From NCBI GenBank assembly GCA_022508965.1, contig JAFLUD010000002.1:1-64000 (forward strand): a DNA stretch of 64,000 bases. Direction: 5' to 3'. The translations under genes and the position numbers were made by a program. Numbering within the stretch: position 1 is the first letter of the stretch; every line of letters begins with the position of its first letter. Origin of the DNA: Oscillospiraceae bacterium. GTDB taxonomy: Bacteria > Bacillota > Clostridia > Oscillospirales > Ruminococcaceae. Below the pieces are notes generated by a model that saw nothing but the letters and a program-made list of their open reading frames with translations, did not search any database and had not been told where the DNA came from. Of this stretch, positions 21,974-32,283 are shown one piece after another.

Positions 21974-22252
21974 CTATCGGGGTCTTTTTTCGCCGCAGAT
22001 GTAACAGCTCGGTATTTCGGCTCTTACGTCGCTTCCGCAGTTTGGACAAGCCCAGTACGCATCGTTTTGTGATCCAACACTGCAATGGGTTCTGTTACCG
22101 CACTCAATCAGCCCCAAATACAGAACGCCTCTTTTTATGCTTTTCGCATATTTCGCCATACGGGCAAGCATAATCAAAAAAATAACAGCGAATGCAAGCC
22201 AAGAAACAGTGCTTACAATTATTGCAGAAATCCTCAATATTTTCGTAAACAT
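21974..22252 (-). CDS. small membrane protein with C-terminal zinc ribbon
   Basis: 92 aa; N-terminal TM IVSTVSWLAFAVIFLIMLA; CPNCGSDVRAEIPSCYICGEKRPR. Confidence 0.6.
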   Translation of the reverse strand: MFTKILRISAIIVSTVSWLAFAVIFLIMLARMAKYAKSIKRGVLYLGLIECGNRTHCSVGSQNDAYWACPNCGSDVRAEIPSCYICGEKRPR

Positions 22253-22405
22253 TACAATTCCCTCCCGATGTAATAATTTGTTATAAAAATATTATCATGT
22301 TTCGTTTTTTAAGTCAAATTAATATAGTTACTATTTATGAGCCAATATATTACTTAAATACGCTCTGTCACCGATAAAAGCCGCGTTCAAGCTCCAAAAA
22401 GAATA

Positions 22406-22429
22406 ACCGCCGTACATTTGCACGGCGGT
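22406..22429. terminator. bidirectional hairpin terminator
   Basis: accgccgt-8 nt-acggcggt followed by tctttttt on plus strand; sits at the 3' end of the minus-strand 22435 gene. Confidence 0.65.
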
Positions 22430-22434
22430 CTTTT

Positions 22435-25400
22435 TTAGGTTTCGTTCGCGAGCTTTTTCGCTCGTGTTCTGAGGCGTTCTTTCGTCAGGAAGATCGAAAT
22501 TACCTTCGACAGAAATACCAGTGAATCTATCTGCTCCTGCGTCCAGAAACGGTTGCTTCTGCATTCGTCAAAGCCGACAAAGCCCTTGAACTTGCCGTTG
22601 TCCTTGATAGCGCACTGGAGCACCGATTTTATGTTCTGACCGAGAAGTATGTCGCGGTGAATATCGCTGTCGAGATCGTTGACGTCCTGACAGTAGAAAA
22701 TTCCGTCATCGTCCATGTTGTCGCGGTAATTTCCGCCGAGGTCGATCTCGTAGGAAACGTTCTGGAGCGACGCCTGCTCGGAGCTGATGCCCTCGTTGCA
22801 CCACTCGAAGGTGTTGGAGCAATATTGTCCGTCATCGCTGTCTTCAAAAATATACGCGCGGCTGACATCGAAGGTCTTTCCCATAAGCTCGAGGGCTTGG
22901 AGAATTCCCTCGGTGATGTTGGAGCAGGTATAAAGCGCGCTGAATATGCGCATGGCGAGAGACGCAACGGAGTTTGGATTGCTGCTGAGTACTACGCCGC
23001 TTCTGCCGTGGTTTTCGATGTTTTCGGTGCGGTAGGTGCCCTCGGTCATCTCGCCGGAATCGAACAGCACTGTGCAGTTTTTGCCGCGGTTTTTCGCTTC
23101 GTAAAGAGCGCTGTCCGCTTGCTTCAGAAGCTGGCGGAAATTGCGGTTGTCGGGCTTTACCGCGGCTATACCCACGCTGGTCTTGACGCCGTCGGGCATG
23201 GGCACGTCGATCTGCCTTACCTTTTCGAGAATAAGCGCGCCTTTTTTCTCCGCGAGGGTTCCGGAGGCGTGCGGCATGAATACGAAGAACTCGTCGCCGC
23301 CGTATCTTCCGACAATATCGGTGTCGCGGAAAATGCTTCTAACCGTGGTCGCGAATTTCTTCAAGAACTCGTCGCCGAACATATGACCGAGCGTGTCGTT
23401 TATGCTCTTGAAGTCGTCGATGTCGATCATTATAAGCGAGCCGCTCGTTACTCTTTCAAGCTCCGCTTTGATAAGGTCCTCGGTGGTCGCTTTGTTGTAG
23501 ATGTCCACGCACAGCGAATCGTACATCGCTTTCGCCTGGATCTTTTCGAGGCGCACGGCTTCGTCGTCGACGTCCTCGATCTTTCCGATGATCTCGAATA
23601 TTCCTCCGTCGGAATCGCAGATGCTTTTCATAAACGCCTTGAAGCGTCTCAGATAGCCGTCTACCTCGATCTTTACGGGAAGCTCTCCCGATCCTACGTT
23701 GGTGGACAGCTTCTTGAGCAGCAAGATGAAGTTCGCGCGGTCGGCGTCCTTAAGCAGGGTGAATTTCTCCTCGTCGGACGTCAGTCCCTCAATCGAGATT
23801 ATTTCGTTCGTCTCGTCCTCGCGGCGGCGAATGTAGGTGAATTCGTCTGTTTCGGGCTTGTATTCGAAGATGATGGTTCCCGTTTCTTCTATGAGGACCT
23901 GATACATCTGCTCTTCAACAGCCTTGCGGCGGAGGCTTTGGATCCTGTCGGTAACGTCGGTTACCGCTACATAAAGTATCAGTTCGCCCTGCTGTTCGAG
24001 AACGCGGTATTTTACGTTGAACCAGAACCGCGAGCCGTCAGCGCGAAGCGCTTCGAGAGTGTATTCTCCCTCCGAGCCTTTGTAGAGCTTGTTGTTCTTC
24101 ACAAGCTCCTCGGTGGACAGCACGGGAGCCTTTGTATCGCCGCGCTTGAGCCCGTACATTTCATAGATATTGTCGCTGAGATACAACGGCTCGGGCATTC
24201 CGTGCTCGACGCGGAATATTCCCACGCCAACGGGGATATGGCGCACAGTTCTGCGCATAAGCTCGTCGGTGTGCTCCGCTTTTTTGCGGGCGATCACCTC
24301 GTTGTGTACAAGGTTTATCGTGCAGAGGGATTTAAGCACCTTGCCGTTATTGCGGGTGAGAGTTACCGTAAGTCTGCACCACTTGAAGCTCTCGTCTACC
24401 ATCTTCAAACGCACGGTGACAGACTGGGGTTCCGCCGAGCCGTACACTCTTTCCAAAAATTCGGTGAAGGCGGGGCGGTCTTCGGGGTATACCGCCAAGC
24501 CCTTGCTGAATTCCTCGCGGTTGCGGAACTCGTTCTCCGTGAGCTTGGAAGCATAGTAATCGTTAATGGACGGCGAGCAGACGGTGCGTTTTAGTACATG
24601 GTCTATCTCGATAACGGTGGTGCGGGTCTGCTCGGCGACCGTCTGATACAGGCGGTTCATTTCCGCTACCTGAGTGGAGACCGCAAAGCTGTCTACGCGC
24701 GCGAGATCTCTGATAAACAGCGAATACAGCTCTGCTCTGGAGCGCACCATTACCACGCTGAAGTTGTGATATTCTCCATCTTCTTTATCCTTGACGCGAA
24801 GCTCGGTATAGGTGTCGGTGAAGTCCGGGCTGTTTACGGGGGCGTTATACAGCGCCATTACGATAGGCACGTCGTTGGGATGAATGATTTTTTCCGTCCA
24901 CTCCTTGACCATACAGTCAATGGGCACGGGCTTGAGCATATCCTCTCTGTCGGGATCGCGGCGCGAGGATATCAGTTTAAGGGTCTTATTGCGGAAGTTG
25001 ACCTCGTATACAAGATCATAAAGCCCGGCGGTCGCGTTTGCGGCGCGCTCGGCAATGCGGTTGGAAGCCTCGGCGCGTTTTACTGTAACGTCGTTTGCGA
25101 CAACGACGAAGCGCTCCTCGCCTTGAACGAGAGAATCGGTTTTCTCAAGGTGGATGCGAACTATTCTGCGCTCTCCGTCGCGGCGTTTGATGCGCAGGTC
25201 TCCCGTATCGTTCTTTGCGGAAACTGCCGCGGACAGCATGGAATTTATACGGTCTGTGTCCTCGGGGGAAACGCACAGAACGTCAAAGAATTTGTCGTTC
25301 GCAAAGTCGATATGAAGCTCGCCGCCGGCGTTTGTTATCAGGGCTACGCCGCCGTCAAAGCTGCGCATGATTGCATCGAGATTGGCTTTGTTCTCATGCT

Positions 25401-28400
25401 GCTCGGTAACGTCGGACAAAACGACCATGTAGGTGCGGTCATTCTCGGCTCCGAAGCTCGACCGCGCCGCCGTTATCTCTATCCACACGCTCTTTCCGTC
25501 GTTGCGAACGGTATTGTAGGTAAAGCGGACTGTACCGCCCTTTCTCATCTGATCGGACAGCTGCTCCATATCCTCCTTGTCTGCACCGCGCTCGACGTTC
25601 TTGAAAAAGTCGCTGCCGTTTACCTTCGGCTTGCCAATGGTTCTCCAGAAGCTGTCGTTGCTGTAAAGTACGTTAGGCACATCGTTCTCGCCGATCTCGA
25701 GAATAAGAATTCCCTCGTTGAAATTATTCATCGCGGAGTTTATTCTGTCGTTTGCCTGAGCGAGTGCAAGCTCGGCGTTTTTCTCCGAGTCGACGTTGGT
25801 TCCTACGCCGATAAGACGTATGATCTTTCCCTCGGCATTATAAGAGCGGATCTCGGTGAATCTCCACCAGTAATACTTCCCGTCTTTCTGGTTCAACATT
25901 CTGAACTCGACGGTGAGCTTGCCGCTTGATTGGTTGGCGCGGAACAGCGCGAGCTTGTTGACGTCGTCCGGATGAGTGAACTCGTCAAAGCCCTTTCCTT
26001 CCGCTATATAATCCTTGATCTTATCAAGATCAATGCCGTAATCGCTGAGGTCGCCCACGCGGAAGACGCTTCCGGTCTCGAAGTCGACGTCGGTGATCAC
26101 CGAATCGGTAACGTTCAGCACTTCCTCGATCCGGCTTCTGGACTGCTCGATTATTTTATCGCTCTCGATTTTCTCGGTTATATTGTTGAATGCGATGCAG
26201 AAGATGGGATTCTCCCTGCTTCCGCCGAGCATTCTGTGAATTCCGTCGAGATGCAGAATATTGCCGTTGCGGTCGTATCTGCGAACCGACGCCCGAACAG
26301 CCTTGTCGGTTTTCGCGGCTTCGAGGCAGGCGTTTTTGGAGATCTCCATGTCCTCGGGGGGCATATGATTCCAGACGTTGGTGTTCTCTTCGTTGAAATC
26401 CTCGGGCGAATAGCCCATGATCTGCATATATCCTTCGTTTGCGCGGATAAGCTCCAGCTTTCCGTCAACCATTTCGTATATTCCCAAGCCGCCGAAAACG
26501 CTGCTTATGAACCTGGACACAAGCGCGTTGCTGCCAAGAAGCTCGTTTACTTCCTCTCCCATGCCGTAGGTCTCGACGCCCTCGGCATAGGCGGTGAATT
26601 CCTCCTGCGCGATAAGCTGAGTAAAATCGCTTTCGGGGACGGGTCTTGAGAAATAGTAGCCCTGAATATACGCGCAACCAATGCTCTCCAAAAACTCGTA
26701 CTGCTCCTTTGTTTCAACGCCCTCCGCGAGCATGGGAACATTGAGCCATTTGGACATACGCGCAACGGAGGTCACGATGGTGCCGACTCTGCCGTTTTTC
26801 TCGAAGCCCTGCATGAACTTCATGTCCAGCTTGAGCACGTCTATCGGAATATCCTTGAGCGTATTCAGCGAGGAATAGCCGCTTCCGAAGTCGTCCATAA
26901 GAACGGGATAGCACTTGCGGCGCAATCTTCCGACAGTATCGAGAAGCTGCGCGGGATTGTCGTTGTAGGCGCTCTCGGTGATCTCGATACGGAAGTATTT
27001 CGGCTCTACGCGGTATCTGTCGGTAAGCTCGCTTATTGTGTCAAAAAGATTGGGATTATACAAGCTCATGCGCGACACGTTCACCGAGATCGGGAACGGC
27101 GGCAGACCCTCGTCGCGGCGCTTTTTCTGGTATTTGCACACCTGCTCGAGAACGTACAGATCAAGCTCTGCAATAAAGCCGTTTTTCTCGAACACAGGAA
27201 TAAACTTCGTCGGGGGGATCATTCCCTTTGTGGGATGATTCCAACGAACCAATGCCTCGGCGCTTACGAATTTTTTTGCCTTAATTCCGTAGATCGGCTG
27301 ATAGCAAACATAGAACTCGCCGTTTACAAGCGCGCGGTGGCTCTCGTCGCAGATCTCCTGCTCCTCAAGCATCTGGCGGCGCATTTTTTCGTCGTAATAC
27401 GCTATATGCTCGCGGAAGCTGCCCGTTATCGAACGGCACGCCATCGAAGCGCGGTCGGTCATGTTCTCTACGGACAGGCTGCGGTCGGTGACCTTGTAAA
27501 CCCCTATGTAAAGCTGGATATCGTGGGATACCTCCGTGACCTGAGATACCGCTTTCTGAACGGCGTCAAGTATGGTCTGGGGATGTACGGCGCGCTCGGA
27601 GTAGGGTATGAGCATTATAAAATTGTCGGCGAAAAAGCGCGCGTAAACACCGTTGCCGTTGATCACCGCTCGGAGTGCGTCGGCAACGGAAACCAGAACC
27701 TTATCTCCGACTTCTCTGCCGAGAATATCGTTGATCACCTTGAAGCCGCCGATGTTCAGCTTCAGCATGGAGAATTCCTTGCGGGGATTGTCAAACAGCA
27801 TTTTCTCGGCGTTTTTCATAAACGCCTTGCGGTTGTAAAGCCCCGTGAGCTGATCGAAATACGCGATCTCGCGAAGCTCCGCCTCGATCTCCTTTTCCTT
27901 GGTGATGTTTGAGATGAACGCGTAAAGGCACAGTCTGCCCTCGTCGTTTACAGCGACCTGTCCGCGCATCATCAGCCAAAGCTCCGCGCCGCTGCGGGCT
28001 TTGCATCTGAACGCGTATGTTAAAAGCTGTTTTTTCTCGAGAGCTTCGGCGATCTTTTCTCTGATAACCGTTACGTCATTCTCGGATACTCCAGACGAGG
28101 GGTCGCTTCCGATCTCTCTCATGCAGCTTTCATAATCCGGATAGCCAAGCATTTCCGCAAGACCGAGGTTCGCGAAAAGCGTGTTCATTTTACCGTTGTC
28201 GCCGCGCTCGGCGTATGCGATGCCTCCGGGGGTATTGTCGAGCATTGCCTCCAGATGTACCTCGTTTGCGCGTAGCTGCTTTCCTGCTTCGTTGGCGCGG
28301 AACTCCTGATGCTTTTCGGCGTTGATATCCAGGAATACGCAGCACATCTCGCGTATCCCGTCCTTTTTTTCGCCGAATCCGCCCGCGATCAGCCTGATCC

Positions 28401-29097
28401 ACTGGCAGGAATCGGGGGCGCTTTCATCGCCGACCGTAAAGATGTACGAGAAGTTGTTCGATTTCTCGGCTTCTTCATTGAAGCGTCTGATCCACTCGTG
28501 AGCGGGAATGTCGGAAAACTGGCTGTTGAATTCCTCGGCGGTCATTCCAAACAGCGTCAGAAGCTCGTTGTTGTAAAACGTGCAGTAGGTGTTGCTGCCG
28601 TCGGTATCTATGACGGCGATGCCGCCGGGGATATTGTCCATGAGCGCGGAAAGCTGGCGCTCTGTTCTGAGCTGCTTTCTGAACAGGTCGTTCTCTACGC
28701 GTATCTTATCCAGCTCGCACAGGCGCAAAACGCTTTTTACGCGGTGCTTCAGTGCCCCTATATTATCGGTGCGCGAAACATAATCCACCGCGCCGAGATC
28801 CAGCACGCGCTGCTTTATGTTCGGGCTGTCGTCGGAGGTGACCGCTATTACCGGAACGGCGCACAAGTCAGGGTCGGAGTTTATCCGCTCCAATACCTCG
28901 CAGCCGTCCATGCCGGGCATGATGATATCCAGCAGGACAACGTCTATTTTCCCGATATTGTGGCGCATTATTTCCAACGCCTGCGCGCCGCCCAGAGCAA
29001 ACAATATGTTATAGCTGTCGGACAGCATCGTAGTAATAATTTCGATGTTGGTCAATGTATCGTCAACTACTAAAATAGTTTTAACCTTGTTTTCCAT
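22435..29097 (-). CDS. 2220-aa REC-PAS-(degenerate GGDEF)-EAL-multi-PAS-GGDEF-GAF-like c-di-GMP signalling protein
   Basis: REC: ILVVDDTLTN..VVLLDIIMPGMDG; EAL: SAEALVRWNHP, EITES, DDFGSGYSSL, AEGVE; second GGDEF: RDTDIVGRYGGDEFFVFMP; C-terminal GAF-like segment. Confidence 0.93.
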   Translation of the reverse strand: MENKVKTILVVDDTLTNIEIITTMLSDSYNILFALGGAQALEIMRHNIGKIDVVLLDIIMPGMDGCEVLERINSDPDLCAVPVIAVTSDDSPNIKQRVLDLGAVDYVSRTDNIGALKHRVKSVLRLCELDKIRVENDLFRKQLRTERQLSALMDNIPGGIAVIDTDGSNTYCTFYNNELLTLFGMTAEEFNSQFSDIPAHEWIRRFNEEAEKSNNFSYIFTVGDESAPDSCQWIRLIAGGFGEKKDGIREMCCVFLDINAEKHQEFRANEAGKQLRANEVHLEAMLDNTPGGIAYAERGDNGKMNTLFANLGLAEMLGYPDYESCMREIGSDPSSGVSENDVTVIREKIAEALEKKQLLTYAFRCKARSGAELWLMMRGQVAVNDEGRLCLYAFISNITKEKEIEAELREIAYFDQLTGLYNRKAFMKNAEKMLFDNPRKEFSMLKLNIGGFKVINDILGREVGDKVLVSVADALRAVINGNGVYARFFADNFIMLIPYSERAVHPQTILDAVQKAVSQVTEVSHDIQLYIGVYKVTDRSLSVENMTDRASMACRSITGSFREHIAYYDEKMRRQMLEEQEICDESHRALVNGEFYVCYQPIYGIKAKKFVSAEALVRWNHPTKGMIPPTKFIPVFEKNGFIAELDLYVLEQVCKYQKKRRDEGLPPFPISVNVSRMSLYNPNLFDTISELTDRYRVEPKYFRIEITESAYNDNPAQLLDTVGRLRRKCYPVLMDDFGSGYSSLNTLKDIPIDVLKLDMKFMQGFEKNGRVGTIVTSVARMSKWLNVPMLAEGVETKEQYEFLESIGCAYIQGYYFSRPVPESDFTQLIAQEEFTAYAEGVETYGMGEEVNELLGSNALVSRFISSVFGGLGIYEMVDGKLELIRANEGYMQIMGYSPEDFNEENTNVWNHMPPEDMEISKNACLEAAKTDKAVRASVRRYDRNGNILHLDGIHRMLGGSRENPIFCIAFNNITEKIESDKIIEQSRSRIEEVLNVTDSVITDVDFETGSVFRVGDLSDYGIDLDKIKDYIAEGKGFDEFTHPDDVNKLALFRANQSSGKLTVEFRMLNQKDGKYYWWRFTEIRSYNAEGKIIRLIGVGTNVDSEKNAELALAQANDRINSAMNNFNEGILILEIGENDVPNVLYSNDSFWRTIGKPKVNGSDFFKNVERGADKEDMEQLSDQMRKGGTVRFTYNTVRNDGKSVWIEITAARSSFGAENDRTYMVVLSDVTEQHENKANLDAIMRSFDGGVALITNAGGELHIDFANDKFFDVLCVSPEDTDRINSMLSAAVSAKNDTGDLRIKRRDGERRIVRIHLEKTDSLVQGEERFVVVANDVTVKRAEASNRIAERAANATAGLYDLVYEVNFRNKTLKLISSRRDPDREDMLKPVPIDCMVKEWTEKIIHPNDVPIVMALYNAPVNSPDFTDTYTELRVKDKEDGEYHNFSVVMVRSRAELYSLFIRDLARVDSFAVSTQVAEMNRLYQTVAEQTRTTVIEIDHVLKRTVCSPSINDYYASKLTENEFRNREEFSKGLAVYPEDRPAFTEFLERVYGSAEPQSVTVRLKMVDESFKWCRLTVTLTRNNGKVLKSLCTINLVHNEVIARKKAEHTDELMRRTVRHIPVGVGIFRVEHGMPEPLYLSDNIYEMYGLKRGDTKAPVLSTEELVKNNKLYKGSEGEYTLEALRADGSRFWFNVKYRVLEQQGELILYVAVTDVTDRIQSLRRKAVEEQMYQVLIEETGTIIFEYKPETDEFTYIRRREDETNEIISIEGLTSDEEKFTLLKDADRANFILLLKKLSTNVGSGELPVKIEVDGYLRRFKAFMKSICDSDGGIFEIIGKIEDVDDEAVRLEKIQAKAMYDSLCVDIYNKATTEDLIKAELERVTSGSLIMIDIDDFKSINDTLGHMFGDEFLKKFATTVRSIFRDTDIVGRYGGDEFFVFMPHASGTLAEKKGALILEKVRQIDVPMPDGVKTSVGIAAVKPDNRNFRQLLKQADSALYEAKNRGKNCTVLFDSGEMTEGTYRTENIENHGRSGVVLSSNPNSVASLAMRIFSALYTCSNITEGILQALELMGKTFDVSRAYIFEDSDDGQYCSNTFEWCNEGISSEQASLQNVSYEIDLGGNYRDNMDDDGIFYCQDVNDLDSDIHRDILLGQNIKSVLQCAIKDNGKFKGFVGFDECRSNRFWTQEQIDSLVFLSKVISIFLTKERLRTRAKKLANET

Positions 29098-29240
29098 GAG
29101 AACACTCCTCTATAACGTAAAGATACCTATTTTAATTTTACAATAAAATCACAAAAAAGTCAATAAGAATGGCACAAATTTAGTTAAAATGTCTATATTT
29201 TAAGGGGATTTAGGGGATTTTGACCAAAATAATTTTTAAT

Positions 29241-29269
29241 TTGCGAAATTCTCAAAAATATGTTAAAAT
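29241..29269 (+). promoter_or_regulatory. candidate promoter of sigma factor operon
   Basis: TTGCGA - 17 nt - TAAAAT. Confidence 0.5.
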
Positions 29270-29429
29270 ATTTGTAAGGATTTCTGTTGCTTTCCGTCAA
29301 TAATAGTGAAAGGCGAAAAGCGAGGTGACGTTTCCGATGAATAACAATGCAATTCTACTGCCGTCTGAAAACGGTGAGATTGCGGACAATTTTTTTAGCA
29401 AAGATTTCCATAACATCGAGGTGAAATAT

Positions 29430-29990
29430 ATGACAGACAGCGAGATTGTTTCTCTATTTTGGGAGAGAAACGAAGGAGCAATTTCCGCCGTCAGCGAAAA
29501 ATACGGCAAGTACTGCGCGAAGATAGCGAGAAATATTCTTCATAACGAGCAGGAAACCGAGGAATGTGTGAACGATACTTATATGAGGGCTTGGGAGAAA
29601 ATTCCTCCCGAAAAGCCTAAGATGTTATCCGCGTTTATCGCGAAGCTGACCAGAAACATGGCTATCGACAGATACCGCCATGAACACGCCGAGAAAAGGG
29701 GCGGAGGGGAAATTCCGCTTATTCTCGAGGAGCTGGGCGACTGCATTTCCGACGGCTGCAGCGTGGAGGCTACCGCCGAGCGCCGCGAGATCATTTCGGC
29801 GATCAATAAATTTCTGGGAAGGCTTTCCTCTAAAAACCGTATTATTTTTGTTTCAAGATATTGCTACTGTGAGAGTGCGCGCGAGATATCTTTGCGTTTC
29901 GGGATCAGCGAAAACAGCGTTTGCGTGAGCCTTTCCCGCACGCGCAAGGCTCTGCGCGAGTACTTGATAAAGGAGGGATTTGAGTTTTGA
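29430..29990 (+). CDS. sigma-70 family RNA polymerase sigma factor
   Basis: MTDSEIVSLFWERNEGAISAVSEKYGKYCAKIARNILHNEQETEECVNDTYMRAWEKIPPEKP...; start at 29430 with GAGGTG upstream. Confidence 0.9.
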   Translation: MTDSEIVSLFWERNEGAISAVSEKYGKYCAKIARNILHNEQETEECVNDTYMRAWEKIPPEKPKMLSAFIAKLTRNMAIDRYRHEHAEKRGGGEIPLILEELGDCISDGCSVEATAERREIISAINKFLGRLSSKNRIIFVSRYCYCESAREISLRFGISENSVCVSLSRTRKALREYLIKEGFEF

Positions 29991-32077
29991 AGAACAATGA
30001 ATTATTCGATATACTTGGGGAAATTGACGATAGATTCTATGAGGAAGCGCGCGAGGAAGACATAGAGGCTATGCCGATCAGGCTTAAGGCAGAAAAACCT
30101 CCCGTCTGGCAGATAGTCGCTAAGGCTGCCGCGTGCGTTGCCCTCGTAGCAGCCGTGGGATTCGTGGCGGCGTATTTCATAAACAAGATCGACGTACTAC
30201 CGTACAACCCCAACGAGAATTCGGAAAATTCCGGCTATGCGGAATATACCGAATCCAACAACTTCTCGGTTATGGATATTTATGAGTGCAATAAGGAGCT
30301 GTCAACTAAATACGGCGTTCAATCCAGAAACACCCGCATTATGGATATTAACTTCGACGGTATAGATGAGATAGTAATGCTTACCAAAGCCCCAAGTGTC
30401 GGAGTACATGTATTCTCAAGAACCGTTGACGGAATGAGGGAAACGGGAGTGTTTGCACAGGACGAAAACAGAAGCTATTTGGAATCGCTTGATGACTTGT
30501 ACGAATACAAGGATGAAAACGGCAAGCGCTATTGGTATTACGGCTTCCGCTATCAGGATTATGACAGCGAAATAAAAATGGATGCCAATGTCGCGGCTGC
30601 TGTAAAATTCGACGGGAAAAAATATTACATCGAACATCTGTTGTCGCATGGTCTGCTTATGTATAATACCCCCCAGCGGCTTAACATTAATTTTTACCGA
30701 ATCGGCTGGAACAGCGACGAGCGTGAATTTGGGGTGGATTACAATGATGTTCCCAATGTGGAATTCTATGAGCTTTGGCACAAATATCCCGGGCTTGATG
30801 AAATGCATTGTGAGAACTATTCCAACGACGGCTTTGAGTATAAGCTCGAGAATTACCCGATGATAGAGATGGATAAGGTTCCCGATCTAAGCTCGGAGTT
30901 TGGCTATCTGTTCCCGTCGCTGGAAATGCGCGCGGCGACTATCGACGTGAAGAAATGGGGACCGTATGAGCTGCGCCTGCTCGGTGAGTTTATCCACACC
31001 GAAAGCGCGGAAAATCCCGGGGTTCTCTATGTTGAGTCGCTCACTCTTGCGCTTTGCAAGGACGGCAAAATAATAACCACAGAATGGTTCCACCTCGCCT
31101 GTATGGCAACGGCAGGCGGACGCGACCGCTATGAGCTTTATACCGATATGCTCGATGAGTATATTCAGCTGTTCGATTTGAACAGCAGCGCGGTTGCGGT
31201 ATTCAACTACGACCTGCCCGAGCGCAAGAAGCATTATTCCGGCATTGACTTTGATAACGAATCCACCTTCCTCGCGATCTTTAACAACAACGGGGATATG
31301 ACGCTTGAAGCGCTTATGGGCAACACCTCGGCTACCGGAGGATCTTCGGTCGGCTATAATGTACATCTTTCACACAAGCTGGAGACTAACGGAAACATCA
31401 TCACCGACGTTAATAACGGCATTATGTACTGCTTCTATCCTCAATATTTCGGCGGTAATCCTTGGGATAATCCTCAATTCGTTTCGAGCTATACCTCCGA
31501 GAATCCTAATACCGATCCCAAAGATGATATTAAGACCTTTGACGAGTATGTTATCGACACCGACAAAATCGGCGAGTATACCGTGAAGCTGGTGGGGCGC
31601 GATGTTACCGTTACAAGCGGAATGCATGACGTCTGGGCGGTCATGAAGCACTGCACGCAGATAGAGTACTCCAACGTGTCTCTTGTGTTGGAGAAGAACG
31701 GCGCGGTAATTACCGCCGTTAGCGTAAAGGAGCAGCTTCCCATTATCGTCTGTGAAACGGAGGTTCTCTCCTCTTTCATAAAGCCGTTTGAAATGAAGGA
31801 CGGCGTGGGATTCATTCTCTACACCGATTTGAATTATATGCACGATGTTACATTTGAACAATGCGATCTGTATATGCTCAAATCCGACAAGCCCATAAAG
31901 CTGGTCAGAACCGGAGAACAGCATTGGAGCACTCAAATCTCCCGCGGCGCTGAGGTTGACTACAATTCCAATAAGATCGGAAGCTATGTGATCGACTTTT
32001 CAAACGGAACTTATTATTTGCCGCAGGAAGCGTCCGACGATCATGTAATGGCAAGCGGAGCCAATTATTGTTATTAA
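29987..32077 (+). CDS. membrane-anchored protein encoded with sigma factor (anti-sigma-like N-terminus, large extracytoplasmic domain)
   Basis: 696 aa; 4-bp overlap with the sigma gene; single TM IVAKAAACVALVAAVGFVAAYFI. Confidence 0.75.
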   Translation: MKNNELFDILGEIDDRFYEEAREEDIEAMPIRLKAEKPPVWQIVAKAAACVALVAAVGFVAAYFINKIDVLPYNPNENSENSGYAEYTESNNFSVMDIYECNKELSTKYGVQSRNTRIMDINFDGIDEIVMLTKAPSVGVHVFSRTVDGMRETGVFAQDENRSYLESLDDLYEYKDENGKRYWYYGFRYQDYDSEIKMDANVAAAVKFDGKKYYIEHLLSHGLLMYNTPQRLNINFYRIGWNSDEREFGVDYNDVPNVEFYELWHKYPGLDEMHCENYSNDGFEYKLENYPMIEMDKVPDLSSEFGYLFPSLEMRAATIDVKKWGPYELRLLGEFIHTESAENPGVLYVESLTLALCKDGKIITTEWFHLACMATAGGRDRYELYTDMLDEYIQLFDLNSSAVAVFNYDLPERKKHYSGIDFDNESTFLAIFNNNGDMTLEALMGNTSATGGSSVGYNVHLSHKLETNGNIITDVNNGIMYCFYPQYFGGNPWDNPQFVSSYTSENPNTDPKDDIKTFDEYVIDTDKIGEYTVKLVGRDVTVTSGMHDVWAVMKHCTQIEYSNVSLVLEKNGAVITAVSVKEQLPIIVCETEVLSSFIKPFEMKDGVGFILYTDLNYMHDVTFEQCDLYMLKSDKPIKLVRTGEQHWSTQISRGAEVDYNSNKIGSYVIDFSNGTYYLPQEASDDHVMASGANYCY

Positions 32078-32124
32078 AGCACAGGGTTATCCCCCGTGTT
32101 CCTCCCTGCGGCGTGTCGCCGCAC

Positions 32125-32160
32125 ACGTTCCCAATGAGACGTTGCTTTCGTTGGGAACGT
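32125..32160. repeat. perfect inverted repeat ACGTTCCCAA-16 nt-TTGGGAACGT
   Basis: 10-bp arms at 32125-32134 and 32151-32160; preceded by a second perfect hairpin TGCGGCG-TGT-CGCCGCA at 32107-32123. Confidence 0.8.
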
Positions 32161-32203
32161 TGTTTTCTGTACGGTCATTATGAGATCAATTTCGCAGGCT
32201 GCA

Positions 32204-32230
32204 AAAGGGGCGGTCTATATCGCCCCTTTT
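32204..32230 (+). terminator. terminator
   Basis: aaaaggggcg-gtctat(at)-cgcccctttt then cttttt. Confidence 0.75.
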
Positions 32231-32246
32231 CTTTTTGCGCAATAAA

Positions 32247-32270
32247 AAAGGGACGCTTGCACGTCCCTTT
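32247..32270 (-). terminator. terminator of ispH-rpsA
   Basis: aaagggacg...cgtcccttt with T tract on minus strand. Confidence 0.75.
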
Positions 32271-32283
32271 AATTTTTGATTTT

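Noticed and set aside
22657-24594. 645-aa plus-strand ORF, and other long plus-strand ORFs to 29073
   Set aside because: Antisense shadows of the 2220-aa GGDEF/EAL protein caused by codon bias.
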